Assembly: GCA_964502525.1 (NCBI GenBank)
Contig: CAZCXH010000009.1
Coordinates: forward strand, 1-57,239
DNA from: DATLYB01 sp964502525
Lineage (GTDB): Bacteria; Bacteroidota; Bacteroidia; Chitinophagales; CAIOSU01
Direction: 5' to 3'
DNA: 57,239 bases
Shown here: piece after piece, positions 8,908-17,594 of the stretch
Position numbering within the stretch: the stretch's first letter is position 1
Layout: each line of letters opens with the position of its first letter
Program-made: the position numbers and the translations under genes
The notes under the pieces: generated by a model
Seen by the model: only the letters and a program-made list of their open reading frames with translations
What the model was told of the DNA's origin: nothing
The model's database searches: none

Positions 8908-11900
8908 CTATCTTAACAAAGTAATGCTTCCTGATAGCAAATCTTCAGATCCATTACAGAAGATTATATTGACGGAATAGGCAAATACATCTGGCGGCAA
9001 TAATTTCCCCCTATATGTGCCGTCCCATTTTTCTGATGGATTAGGTGTTTCAAAAATATTTTCACCCCAGCGGTTAAAAATTTTCAGCTCGAAATAATCC
9101 ACCCCGTTATGCTTCATCTCCAGTTTGTCGTTGATGCCGTCATCGTTGGGTGAGAATGCGTTGGGCATATAGAAATAGAATTCACAGTTGGAATTGGGAT
9201 CGAACGTGATGACAACCGGGATTAAAATTGAAGCCGTATCACGGCAACCATGGCGGTCTTCAATGATAACGTCATACGCTATGGAACTGTCGGGGCTGCT
9301 GAAAGGATCGCTACAGGCATTGCAACTGAGAAATGACGATGGCGCCCAAATGAAATTGGGATCGCTTGCATCGCTGTTAACAATAAGCCGGATGCTGTCA
9401 CCTGCATTCACGGGCAACGTGCCGATTGCATCAATATAAGAGTTTAAACCAATCACTGTCAGGTTGGTTGTAATAATGCTGTCGCAGCCATTGGAACCAA
9501 TAACCGAGTCCCGATAGACCCCTGTTTCAGTTTGGGATACTCCTCCGGCTATATAATCTTCGCCTTTACAAATGACAGTATCAATTGCAACAGCGTTTTC
9601 CGGCAAGACGGTGAGATGGGTGATTACAATACTATCGCACGTGTTGTGCCCGGCTATCGTATCGGAGTAAATTCCCGTTGTTGTTTGAACTGTGCCTCCT
9701 GCGAAGTAACTTTTTCCATGACAAATAGTGGCATGGTTGTTAACAGTAGTATCCGGTAACACACTGAGATCAGTGATAACAATGCTGTCACAGCCGGGAG
9801 AACTTGCCAATGTATCACTATAACTTCCGGCAGAGGTTTGCGCAGATCCGCCCGCATAATAGCTTTCACCCTCGCAGATGATGACGGGTATGCGGACAAT
9901 CGTATCAGAAATGACCGTCAGGTTGGTAATCACCACGCTATCGCAGCCGGCATAGCTTGCCAATGTATCATTGTAAACTCCTGAAATCATTTGATCATCA
10001 CCTCCAGCGAAATAACTTTCTCCGTTGCAAATGGTCACGTTAATTACCATCGTTGTATCCGGAATAACGGTAAGCTCCGTAACAATTACACTGTCGCAGC
10101 CATGATAACCGGTTAACGTATCGGTGTAAATACCTATTACAGTCTGGTTCGCGCTGCCGGCAAAGTAGCTTTCCCCTTCACAGATAGCCGGATGCACCGT
10201 AACGGATGTACCGCTCAGCACGGTAAGGTCGGTGACCACAACGCTGTCGCATCCATGAGCATCAGTAAAAACATCAATATAAGTGCCGGATGAAGTTTGG
10301 TAGGCGCCTCCCGCAAAATGGCTTTCACCGTCACAAACAGAAGGCGTCATGTTAGTCACGGTGCCCGGCAGCACAAAGAGGTTGGTAATAACAATGCTTT
10401 CGCAGGCGTTGACGGCAGCCAGCGTGTCATAGTAAGTGCCCGATGTCGTGCGATATGCTCCCCCGGCAAAGTAGCTTTGCCCGTCACAGATTGCAGTATC
10501 AATAGTGATTGAAGTATCGGTCGTTACAATCAGGTGGGTTCTGATTATGCTGTCGCAGGATGAAATTGCTGCGATACTGTCCACATAATCTCCGCCTGCA
10601 TAACGGTAGGCTCCGCCAATCAGAACGCTATCACCGCTGCAGATTGAAACCGTATCGAAGATTTCTACTGACGGCATTACAATAATCAACGTAATATCAA
10701 CGTCCGCACAATTATCGAAGTTGATTACTGTTCTTGTGAACGAAAAAGTATCTGGAGTTGAAACATTGATCCTCACCCATGGATTGGGTCTGTAAGGATC
10801 GGATACTCCGGCTGCCGGAGTCCATTCATAGAAGTAATTTGAAATCACCACGGAGTCGAGACTCAGAACAAACGAATCCTGACCGTTGATGCAGGTGTAA
10901 TGCGTATCAAGGTTTGAAACCACCGGTTTGTCAGCAACGATCACAAGAATCGAATCAACAGTTATGCAGCCGCTTGGGTCTGTAGCTGTGCCGATATACA
11001 ATGTTTGCCCCGGTGGACTTGCCTTTGGGTTGGCAATGTTGGGATTGCTTAATCCTGTTGAGGGGGTCCAATTGTACACGGTTCCTGCAATGCTGGCAAA
11101 TGCAGAAGACAGCATGACGCTGTCTCCGTCACAGCTTGTTAATTCCTGATAATTACTTAATTCTTTAACATATACGGTCACTTTCGCGATGTCAGCGCAA
11201 TTGGCGCAACTGTAAACAGCAACGGTATATTCGGTGGTAGTATCCGGGAATGCAATGGGGTTGGGGCAATCATCACAGGTTAATCCGTCAGACGGCCACC
11301 ACTTATACCGTACTGCGACATTTGCCCCCGATGTTTGCGCGCTATCACGATAGCCGGCAGCGCTCAATGCAATCGAATCACCGGAGCAAATGGTACCGCC
11401 CTGTTCAACATAAGCATAGATAGGATCGAATTTCAACTCGAGTTTCGGCCGGTGATCTTCAACCCAATAATCGGATGAGGCATAACACCGGTTGCGATAG
11501 GTACTCTCCGTTTGCAGAAGGCATAACATGCCATAGTTGTTTATGGAAATCATGTCCTGAATCATAGCTCTCACATTGATTCCAACAAGATCCTGCGTGG
11601 CCGAAGCGGTGGCAGGCAGAGTGATTTGGTTGACATTAGTGATGGTCGGTTGCGTATTCCATGTAACAGTATTTTCAGTCCACTGACTCGTGACTCTTTG
11701 GATCCACGCTGCATTTGCACCCGAATGCGGAGTGGAGGCGTTAGCAGCCAGATCGGGATAGTATAGAGAAATTTTGCCATCGAGCAGCGTTGCCGTATCG
11801 CATATTTTGGAAAGATCAAATTCAATCAAAGTTCTGATTGTGCCGGGTGTGCCGCTCCACGTCCACGTTGTCCAGAACAAATGGACCAGGTTGGCATAGT

Positions 11901-14900
11901 TGACATCCAAGGCGTCAGGCCTCGACCAGATAAAAGTGTCCTTGCCTTTTATAGGTCCGGGTTGCATGGTATGAATACATTCCTCCAAACCGGTAATGGT
12001 AATTATTCTGCTTGCCGTATCTGCACCGCAAGGATTATTTACGATCAGCATTACGGTATAAGTTCCGGGAGCACTGTATTCGTGTATCGGTTCGCTGAGG
12101 GTGTCTGTTTGTCCGTCACCGAAGCGCCAGGTACGCCAATCGTCAGCGGTTGAATTGTTGATGAAATATACCGATAAAGTGTTGACGATATAATCAAAAT
12201 CGGCTACAGGAAGACGACAAGCGTTGCACACAGAGTCAACAACAGGCGGATTATAGGTATTATTGACGATGGTGTAATTTCCCTGTGCAACATCTGACAA
12301 TGCAGCAGGATTATCAATACTGTGAATGCTGTTAGGAGCAGCAACCTGCGTGAGAGGCGAGTTGAGCAAACAGGAAACATTGAATAAGCTATCGGTTTTA
12401 ATGACATGCACATCGTCCTGACCTTCACCAAAGCTCAATGTTGAAATCGTAATTGCTACTCCGCAATCTCCGGTAGCGCTAATGTCGGTTCCCACATCAT
12501 CAAACTCACCGCCAATCGTTTTCGACCAAAGATAATTTCCGGCATCATCAATTTTAACAATATACGTGTCATAACCACCGGCTCCAAAGCTTAATGTTTT
12601 GCCGATCACATAATAGCCACCGTCACAAGACTTGGCGATATGCTCTCCCGTTTCGTCTTCGGGACCTCCGAATGTTTTTGACCAAAGCAAATTGCCTCCC
12701 GCATCGGTTTTGTAAACGTACATGTCCGACTTGCCTGCCCCCCATGAAAACGTATATCCTGCCACGACAAATCCGCCATCATCAGCAATAACCATATCGC
12801 CTGTAATCTCGGATTGAGTTCCGCCTGTAAACCTGAACCATTGCCTGACTCCTGCCGAGTTGAACTTTATAAGAGTGGCATCCCACAAACCTGCAGAGCC
12901 CGATGCCCAGCTTTCACCGCAAACGATATAACCTCCATCACTGGTTTGCCTGACGGTTCTCGACTCTTCACGGAAATCGTTGTCCACTATAGTCTTCCAC
13001 AATATGTTTCCCGTGCTGCGATCCAATTTAACAAGCGACTGACCGGTATTATTCAAGCCGGTGCTTCTGCTTCTGATGGCTATTACAATATTCCCATCGG
13101 CTGCCTCAATAATATATCGTCCAAGATTCGGATAATCAACATTGTTGTTAAACCATTTCGACCAAAGCAGGTTGCCGGAGAGGTCGGTGCGTACCAAATA
13201 AACAGATGACCAAATGTGGTTTCCGAGGATGGTTTCTCCAATTGCCATATAGCCGTCACTCAATACCACTACGTCTTCAAGGCGATTCAATTTCAAATCC
13301 CCGTAGGTCTTGAACCATTGCAGTTTTCCTTCAGTATCAAGCTTCGCTAAAAAGCCATCCTCCGCTCCTGCCCCATAACTTGAAGTTGTGCCTGCAACGA
13401 TATATCCGCAGTCGGTTGTCTGGTATATCGCGGATGGGATGTCACGCGCCCAGCCGCCAAATATTTTCTGAAAATTCACCGATTGCCGGCAGCCCTGGGA
13501 TACTGTAATCACTGCGCTTCCGGAAACGGTTCCAGAACATTGGCTGCTTTGAACGCCCGCCAGCGTATAGGTTGTGGTAGCGGTAGGGTTAACATTAATA
13601 TAATGCGGACTGGAAGTAATACCGGTGACGGAATAATTGTTAGAACCATCCGTGTAAGTGATGCTCCATGGCGGTGTGCCTGTGAGCGTAACGGTGATAA
13701 AAGCAAGACCACCTATATTGATGATACCTCCACCGCTTAGTGTTGCTTGCGGAAGTCCCACGGTGATGTATCCTGTCTTGACGATATTATCTGTCCCGTT
13801 TGCATTTGACACGGTGAGCGAAACATTATAAGTCCCAGGAGTATTGTAGGTCACAACCGGATTTTGTGCGTTCGAAGAGGCGGGAGTGCCGCCTGGAAAA
13901 CTCCAGTTCCAGCTTGTCGGCTGGCGATAACTTTGATCGGTGAATTGTACGGTCAGGCCTGGGCATACTTCTGTAATGTTACTGGTGAATTCTGCAATCG
14001 GAGGTCCAGCAAGACAGGTCATTGCGAGAAATGCATTAATCCTTCCGGCACCAAGCTGACCAATATATGATGGGTTTTGCGCGTCAATGTTATCAGCAGT
14101 GGTTTTAATACAATCCTCTACATCATCTGGAGAGAGCGCTGGATTATAGGAAAGCATCAGCCCCGCTAATCCTGCAACAAGCGGACAAGCCATTGACGTG
14201 CCGCTTTTATTACCATATGACGATGAAGAACCCGCGAGAGTGCTGTAAATGTCCGCCCCTGGCGCAGATACGTCAACGGTTGAACCATAATTGGAAAAGT
14301 AAGCTCTGGTATCATTGACGTCAACGGCTGCAACGCTGATCACATGATTGTAGGAAGCCGGGTACTTGGGCGAGTTTGAATCGTCATTTCCCGCAGCCGC
14401 AACGCATACAATGTTATTAGCATACGCAAGATCGAAAATGGCCTGATTTGTTGCCGAAGACATTCCACCTCCCCATGACATGCTGATAACATTCACCCGC
14501 GCAGCGATGGCATATACCACACCATCATACGGATTGTTCATGCTTGGTCCGGGATTGCTATCGAGGTTAGACTTAACAGCCATCAAGCTCACGTTAAATC
14601 CTATCGAAGCAATTCCTTTCCCGTTATCTGTAGCGCCCACAGCAATTCCTGCACAATGAGTTCCGTGAGTGAATGAGTTATTAGTCGCGGAACCGGGCGG
14701 GTTTGGATTGTTGTCCCAGTTTGCCACGTCCCAGCCGTTAATGTCATCCACGTAGCCGTTGCCATCATCATCCACATTCGGGCTCCCCGATGCTTCCGCG
14801 TTGTTCACCCATAATTTTCCGCTTAAATCTTCGTGCGTAATCATCACCGCATCATCCACGATGGCAACCACCACATTGCTGCCGCCCCTCCAGATGTTCC

Positions 14901-15384
14901 ATGCATCTTCGGCTTTGATGTTTTGAAGAGCATATTGAGAGCTGAAACCGGGTTCGTTCGGGGTATAAAAAAGACCATTGGCAGGAACTCGCTCCACATA
15001 TTCAACAAAATCGAGCGACCTGATTTCTTTAATGAGTTGCTCAGTCTTCTCGTACTTATCGAAATGCAGGCGATAAGTATTTTTCAGCGATCGGATAAAA
15101 TCGTCTCCTTCAAGCAAATCCTCGTTCAGGGCATCAAACGGACGTTCCAAGTTTGCAAGGCTGTACTTTTCTTTTGCTGAACTTAGAAAGAACTTTCTGT
15201 CATCGGGATTAGGAATATCGCTGTATTTGAATGCAGGAAAGTAAACCGGAGCATCATCCTTCACTTTGATAAAAAGCTGACCGCTCATATAACCCAAATC
15301 GTAAGTCTGGGCGGTCAAAGCAGAACAGCAACTTAATAAAAGGAAAATCAGAAACCTGGCTTCATTGATCGGTTTACATGCCAT
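8908..15384 (-). CDS. Secreted subtilisin-like (S8) protease with PKD, DNRLRE and 51-residue repeats, T9SS type B sorting domain
   Basis: This 2158-residue protein has a signal peptide at about 1-25. The S8 peptidase domain (about 140-460) keeps the triad: D177 (AIVDD), H240 (THGTHCAG) and S397 (SGTSMACP), with N333 for the oxyanion hole. A PKD domain follows (about 465-545), then WD/Kelch-like repeats of the GGYIVAGxT type (about 635-1010), a second PKD (about 1075-1150), a DNRLRE-like stalk domain (about 1155-1310) and Ig-like modules. Next come eight copies of a 51-residue two-Cys repeat (9442-10665), and the C-terminus is a gliding-motility/CHU_C type B T9SS sorting domain (NAFSPNDDGINDKLE to ITLLR). 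The product is therefore expected at the cell surface or secreted by T9SS. Residue ranges outside the triad are approximate. Its natural substrate cannot be read from the sequence. Confidence 0.93.
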   Translation of the reverse strand: MACKPINEARFLIFLLLSCCSALTAQTYDLGYMSGQLFIKVKDDAPVYFPAFKYSDIPNPDDRKFFLSSAKEKYSLANLERPFDALNEDLLEGDDFIRSLKNTYRLHFDKYEKTEQLIKEIRSLDFVEYVERVPANGLFYTPNEPGFSSQYALQNIKAEDAWNIWRGGSNVVVAIVDDAVMITHEDLSGKLWVNNAEASGSPNVDDDGNGYVDDINGWDVANWDNNPNPPGSATNNSFTHGTHCAGIAVGATDNGKGIASIGFNVSLMAVKSNLDSNPGPSMNNPYDGVVYAIAARVNVISMSWGGGMSSATNQAIFDLAYANNIVCVAAAGNDDSNSPKYPASYNHVISVAAVDVNDTRAYFSNYGSTVDVSAPGADIYSTLAGSSSSYGNKSGTSMACPLVAGLAGLMLSYNPALSPDDVEDCIKTTADNIDAQNPSYIGQLGAGRINAFLAMTCLAGPPIAEFTSNITEVCPGLTVQFTDQSYRQPTSWNWSFPGGTPASSNAQNPVVTYNTPGTYNVSLTVSNANGTDNIVKTGYITVGLPQATLSGGGIINIGGLAFITVTLTGTPPWSITYTDGSNNYSVTGITSSPHYINVNPTATTTYTLAGVQSSQCSGTVSGSAVITVSQGCRQSVNFQKIFGGWARDIPSAIYQTTDCGYIVAGTTSSYGAGAEDGFLAKLDTEGKLQWFKTYGDLKLNRLEDVVVLSDGYMAIGETILGNHIWSSVYLVRTDLSGNLLWSKWFNNNVDYPNLGRYIIEAADGNIVIAIRSRSTGLNNTGQSLVKLDRSTGNILWKTIVDNDFREESRTVRQTSDGGYIVCGESWASGSAGLWDATLIKFNSAGVRQWFRFTGGTQSEITGDMVIADDGGFVVAGYTFSWGAGKSDMYVYKTDAGGNLLWSKTFGGPEDETGEHIAKSCDGGYYVIGKTLSFGAGGYDTYIVKIDDAGNYLWSKTIGGEFDDVGTDISATGDCGVAITISTLSFGEGQDDVHVIKTDSLFNVSCLLNSPLTQVAAPNSIHSIDNPAALSDVAQGNYTIVNNTYNPPVVDSVCNACRLPVADFDYIVNTLSVYFINNSTADDWRTWRFGDGQTDTLSEPIHEYSAPGTYTVMLIVNNPCGADTASRIITITGLEECIHTMQPGPIKGKDTFIWSRPDALDVNYANLVHLFWTTWTWSGTPGTIRTLIEFDLSKICDTATLLDGKISLYYPDLAANASTPHSGANAAWIQRVTSQWTENTVTWNTQPTITNVNQITLPATASATQDLVGINVRAMIQDMISINNYGMLCLLQTESTYRNRCYASSDYWVEDHRPKLELKFDPIYAYVEQGGTICSGDSIALSAAGYRDSAQTSGANVAVRYKWWPSDGLTCDDCPNPIAFPDTTTEYTVAVYSCANCADIAKVTVYVKELSNYQELTSCDGDSVMLSSAFASIAGTVYNWTPSTGLSNPNIANPKASPPGQTLYIGTATDPSGCITVDSILVIVADKPVVSNLDTHYTCINGQDSFVLSLDSVVISNYFYEWTPAAGVSDPYRPNPWVRINVSTPDTFSFTRTVINFDNCADVDITLIIVMPSVEIFDTVSICSGDSVLIGGAYRYAGGDYVDSIAAISSCDSIIRTHLIVTTDTSITIDTAICDGQSYFAGGAYRTTSGTYYDTLAAVNACESIVITNLFVLPGTVTNMTPSVCDGESHFAGGAYQTSSGTYIDVFTDAHGCDSVVVTDLTVLSGTSVTVHPAICEGESYFAGSANQTVIGIYTDTLTGYHGCDSVIVTELTVIPDTTMVINVTICNGESYFAGGDDQMISGVYNDTLASYAGCDSVVITNLTVISDTIVRIPVIICEGESYYAGGSAQTSAGSYSDTLASSPGCDSIVITDLSVLPDTTVNNHATICHGKSYFAGGTVQTTTGIYSDTIAGHNTCDSIVITHLTVLPENAVAIDTVICKGEDYIAGGVSQTETGVYRDSVIGSNGCDSIITTNLTVIGLNSYIDAIGTLPVNAGDSIRLIVNSDASDPNFIWAPSSFLSCNACSDPFSSPDSSIAYDVIIEDRHGCRDTASILIPVVITFDPNSNCEFYFYMPNAFSPNDDGINDKLEMKHNGVDYFELKIFNRWGENIFETPNPSEKWDGTYRGKLLPPDVFAYSVNIIFCNGSEDLLSGSITLLR
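9442..10665 (-). repeat. Eight tandem 51-codon repeats inside the S8 protease gene
   Basis: Eight consecutive repeats of exactly 153 bp (1224 bp in total) follow the pattern ICxGESYFAGGxxQT, SGxYxDTL, GCDSxVxTxLxVxP. Each has one Cys in the ICxGES part and one near the CDS motif about 28 residues later, compatible with a disulfide within the repeat. Residues are strongly conserved but the DNA of the copies is diverged. The same repeat occurs 45 times in the giant protein at 20358-32885. Confidence 0.9.
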
Positions 15385-15462
15385 TTGCAGAGGTTGGTAT
15401 CAACAAATTAGGAATAATCCTTCACAAATTGCAATCCCAACTTTCTAACCGCCAAATTCCCT

Positions 15463-16656
15463 TTACACCGCCTCTCCCTTCCTCGCCTTCATGAATGTCT
15501 TTCGGTGCGTGACTTCATCCACCACGAGCTTGCTGATCACCTCGTGCATGATTTCTGTCGTTCCTGCACCGATGGTCATCAGGCGGGTGTCGCGGAAGGC
15601 GCGGGCAATGCCATAGTCTTCGTGATAGCCCCATCCGCCATGAATTTGAAGCGCTTCGTTGATGACGTTGAAGCTTTCTTCCGAAACGAACGCTTTCGCT
15701 ATGGTGATAATCTTGATCGCTTCCGGTCCTTTTTCAATATATTCCTGCACAGCCCTGAAAGTGATGGAGCGGCAGGCTTCCACTTTTATCGCCATCTGCG
15801 CCATCTTATGGCGGATCACCTGGAATTTGTTGATGGATTTTCCAAACGCTGACCGCTCGCGGGCGTATTGCTTGGCTTTTTCCAGCGCGGCTTCTGCGCC
15901 ATAGGTTCCCATCACTGCCGCGATAAGGCGCTCCTCCTGTATGTTGTTCATGCAATAATAAAAGCCCATGTTTTCCTCACCAATCAAAGCGGATTTTGGC
16001 ACTTTGCAGTTTTCAAAATATAATTGCCCTGTGTCGGATGTATGCATTCCTAATTTGTCATGCACCGGCACTGCCGAGAATCCGGGAGTTTTTGTATCGA
16101 ATAGTAAAAAGCTGAGATTATAGCCTTCGCCCGTGCGCACCAGCAGCACGATGAAATCAGCCATCGTTCCATTGGTGATCCACATCTTCGCGCCATTCAC
16201 GAGATAGTGGTCGCCCTTGTCGTCAGCGCGTGTTTTGATGCCGCCTAAGTCGGAGCCGACATCCGGTTCCGTCAATCCCAGCGCTGCAATCTTCTTTCCT
16301 TGCAGCGCAGGGGTGAGGTAATTCTTTTTCTGTTCATCCGTGCCCAGCGCGTTGATAAGCGGAAGCGGCAGGTAAGTATGAGCATAAAGCGACATGGAAA
16401 GCCCGCCCATGCCGGAATACGCCAGCTCGGATGAGATGACAACAGAAGCCCATAAGTCCATTCCGCTGCCTCCCACGTCTTTCGGAAAGCTGACTCCGAA
16501 AAATCCAAGCTCGCCCATCTTCTCAAAGACATGGCGGGGACACAGATGTTTTTTCTCCCACTCGCGCGCATTGGGAATCAATTCTGTTTCCATGAACTGG
16601 CGGAATGATTCGCGCAGCAATTCGTGTTCTTCGTTGAAAGGGTTGGTCAATGACAT
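15463..16656 (-). CDS. Acyl-CoA dehydrogenase, long-chain (LCAD) type
   Basis: This 397-residue FAD enzyme catalyses alpha,beta-dehydrogenation of acyl-CoA, the first step of beta-oxidation. The usual signatures are present: LTEPDVGSDLGGIKTRA (FAD/substrate binding) in the middle and QIHGGWGYHEDYGIARAFRD near the C-terminus. Where medium-chain enzymes have the catalytic Glu in YEGT, this one has GAGTTEIM. The LCAD/isovaleryl-type position in EERLIAA carries a Glu, so the catalytic base is probably there. It is monocistronic. A promoter-like element lies 35-65 bp upstream. Chain-length preference is inferred from the Glu position only. Confidence 0.93.
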   Translation of the reverse strand: MSLTNPFNEEHELLRESFRQFMETELIPNAREWEKKHLCPRHVFEKMGELGFFGVSFPKDVGGSGMDLWASVVISSELAYSGMGGLSMSLYAHTYLPLPLINALGTDEQKKNYLTPALQGKKIAALGLTEPDVGSDLGGIKTRADDKGDHYLVNGAKMWITNGTMADFIVLLVRTGEGYNLSFLLFDTKTPGFSAVPVHDKLGMHTSDTGQLYFENCKVPKSALIGEENMGFYYCMNNIQEERLIAAVMGTYGAEAALEKAKQYARERSAFGKSINKFQVIRHKMAQMAIKVEACRSITFRAVQEYIEKGPEAIKIITIAKAFVSEESFNVINEALQIHGGWGYHEDYGIARAFRDTRLMTIGAGTTEIMHEVISKLVVDEVTHRKTFMKARKGEAV

Positions 16657-16690
16657 GAGTTGAAGTTTAAGGTTTGAGATTATTCAAAAG

Positions 16691-16721
16691 CAAAGTTAGC
16701 AGGGCAAATGTGATAGCGAAA
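16691..16721 (-). promoter_or_regulatory. Predicted Bacteroidota promoter of the acyl-CoA dehydrogenase gene
   Basis: On the minus strand, TAACTTTG (16698 to 16691) matches the -7 consensus TAnnTTTG perfectly. TTTC (16721 to 16718) sits exactly 19 bp upstream, in place of the -33 TTTG (3 of 4 matches). This would start transcription about 30 nt before the ATG at 16656. Confidence 0.5.
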
Positions 16722-17031
16722 TTTGATTTCGGTTGCGCATTTGGTTTTAGCACTGGGATGAAATGAAAAAAGGCAGGGTTGCTTTTGATGAAAACTAAGC
16801 CAAAGCCAACCCCGCGATTCAGCGCTTGGTGCACAACTCAATTGCGAAATAATTGTTCTCCCGCAAACCTCACTCTGACCCTGTTTGCGGAGTTCTGTCC
16901 CACTCATAGAGGCTTGCCTGTGCACACATCTTTTTAGAATATCCGGAGGACAAAGGTTTTGTCCTGCTTTCGTCTCAGCCTCACTCCCGTATCCTCTCCG
17001 AAGGAGAATATGTGTTGAGCGCATCCGTTAA

Positions 17032-17162
17032 CCCCGGCATTTATGCCGGGGCATCGAAGACACAGGCAGCATGGCTTTAGCCATGATTTGACAGTTTGCA
17101 ATCTTCCTGTCAGGGCTAAAGCCAATCGAACCTGCAACTCAAGTCTCCGCGATAAATCGCGG
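17032..17162. repeat. Cluster of REP-like palindromes
   Basis: Three or four distinct small hairpins lie within 131 bp. They are CCCCGGCAT/ATGCCGGGG with a 2-nt loop (17032-17051), ATGGC-TTTA-GCCAT (17071-17084), and GGC-TAAA-GCC (17114-17123), preceded by CCTGTCAG and forming an inverted partner of the second hairpin with its following GACAG. The last is CCGCGAT/ATCGCGG with a 2-nt loop (17147-17162). Each has a T/A-rich centre flanked by G/C arms. They look like mobile palindromic elements rather than terminators, because no T-run follows them. Confidence 0.65.
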
Positions 17163-17313
17163 GGATGCAAGATGCATACTTCAAGCGCTAAACACATACG
17201 AAGGAGAGGGGTGTCCGAGCCATCTTGCCACAGAACAGGAATCAGTAATTTTTTTTGCCGGGATAAGGAAAACTGTCCTGACACCTTCTCCCTGCCCGTC
17301 CGGCAGGCGGGCT

Positions 17314-17362
17314 TTGAAGAAGGGCGGGATGAGACTTGCCCTACTAAGGAAGAGGGCTATCT
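17314..17362. repeat. Dispersed intergenic repeat, copy 2
   Basis: This copy shares GAAGAAGGGCGGGATGAG, CTTGCCC and GAGGGCTAT with positions 1-52 of the window, with a few mismatches over roughly 45 bp. It lies about 230 bp upstream of the DUF5060 gene. Confidence 0.6.
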
Positions 17363-17594
17363 GAAGGATTCCTATATCTGCTAAACTGCCTCCCAAAAAA
17401 CAGGCGGATATCACCGTGCCTCCGGAGTTTATTCTCCGTTGAAAATAAACTTGAACTATTGGCGTGTTTGCCTCTAATTGCTTTCAGGATTATGATTTGA
17501 TTGACAAGCATTTAGACCAATAAAACACACTGCTCTGCCATAAACTGAAAGAAAAATATTAACTGACTTGAACGGAAACAAAAGAACTTCAGCG

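Larger units (their letters stand above)
16722..17594. other. Gene-free intergenic region rich in small palindromes
   Basis: About 0.9 kb between the acyl-CoA dehydrogenase and the DUF5060 gene has no convincing coding sequence. It carries a cluster of short hairpin-forming palindromes (17032-17162, listed separately), a GCCCGTCCGGC / GCAGGCGGGC inverted repeat near 17295-17313, and copy 2 of the dispersed repeat (17314-17362). Such mosaics are typical of accumulated REP-like elements in Bacteroidota. No transposase or RayT gene is present in the window. Confidence 0.65.

Noticed and set aside
16680..17414. Several overlapping short open frames in the palindrome-rich intergenic region
   Set aside because: They lie on both strands, overlap each other and run through palindromes. 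None has a recognisable domain or natural composition.
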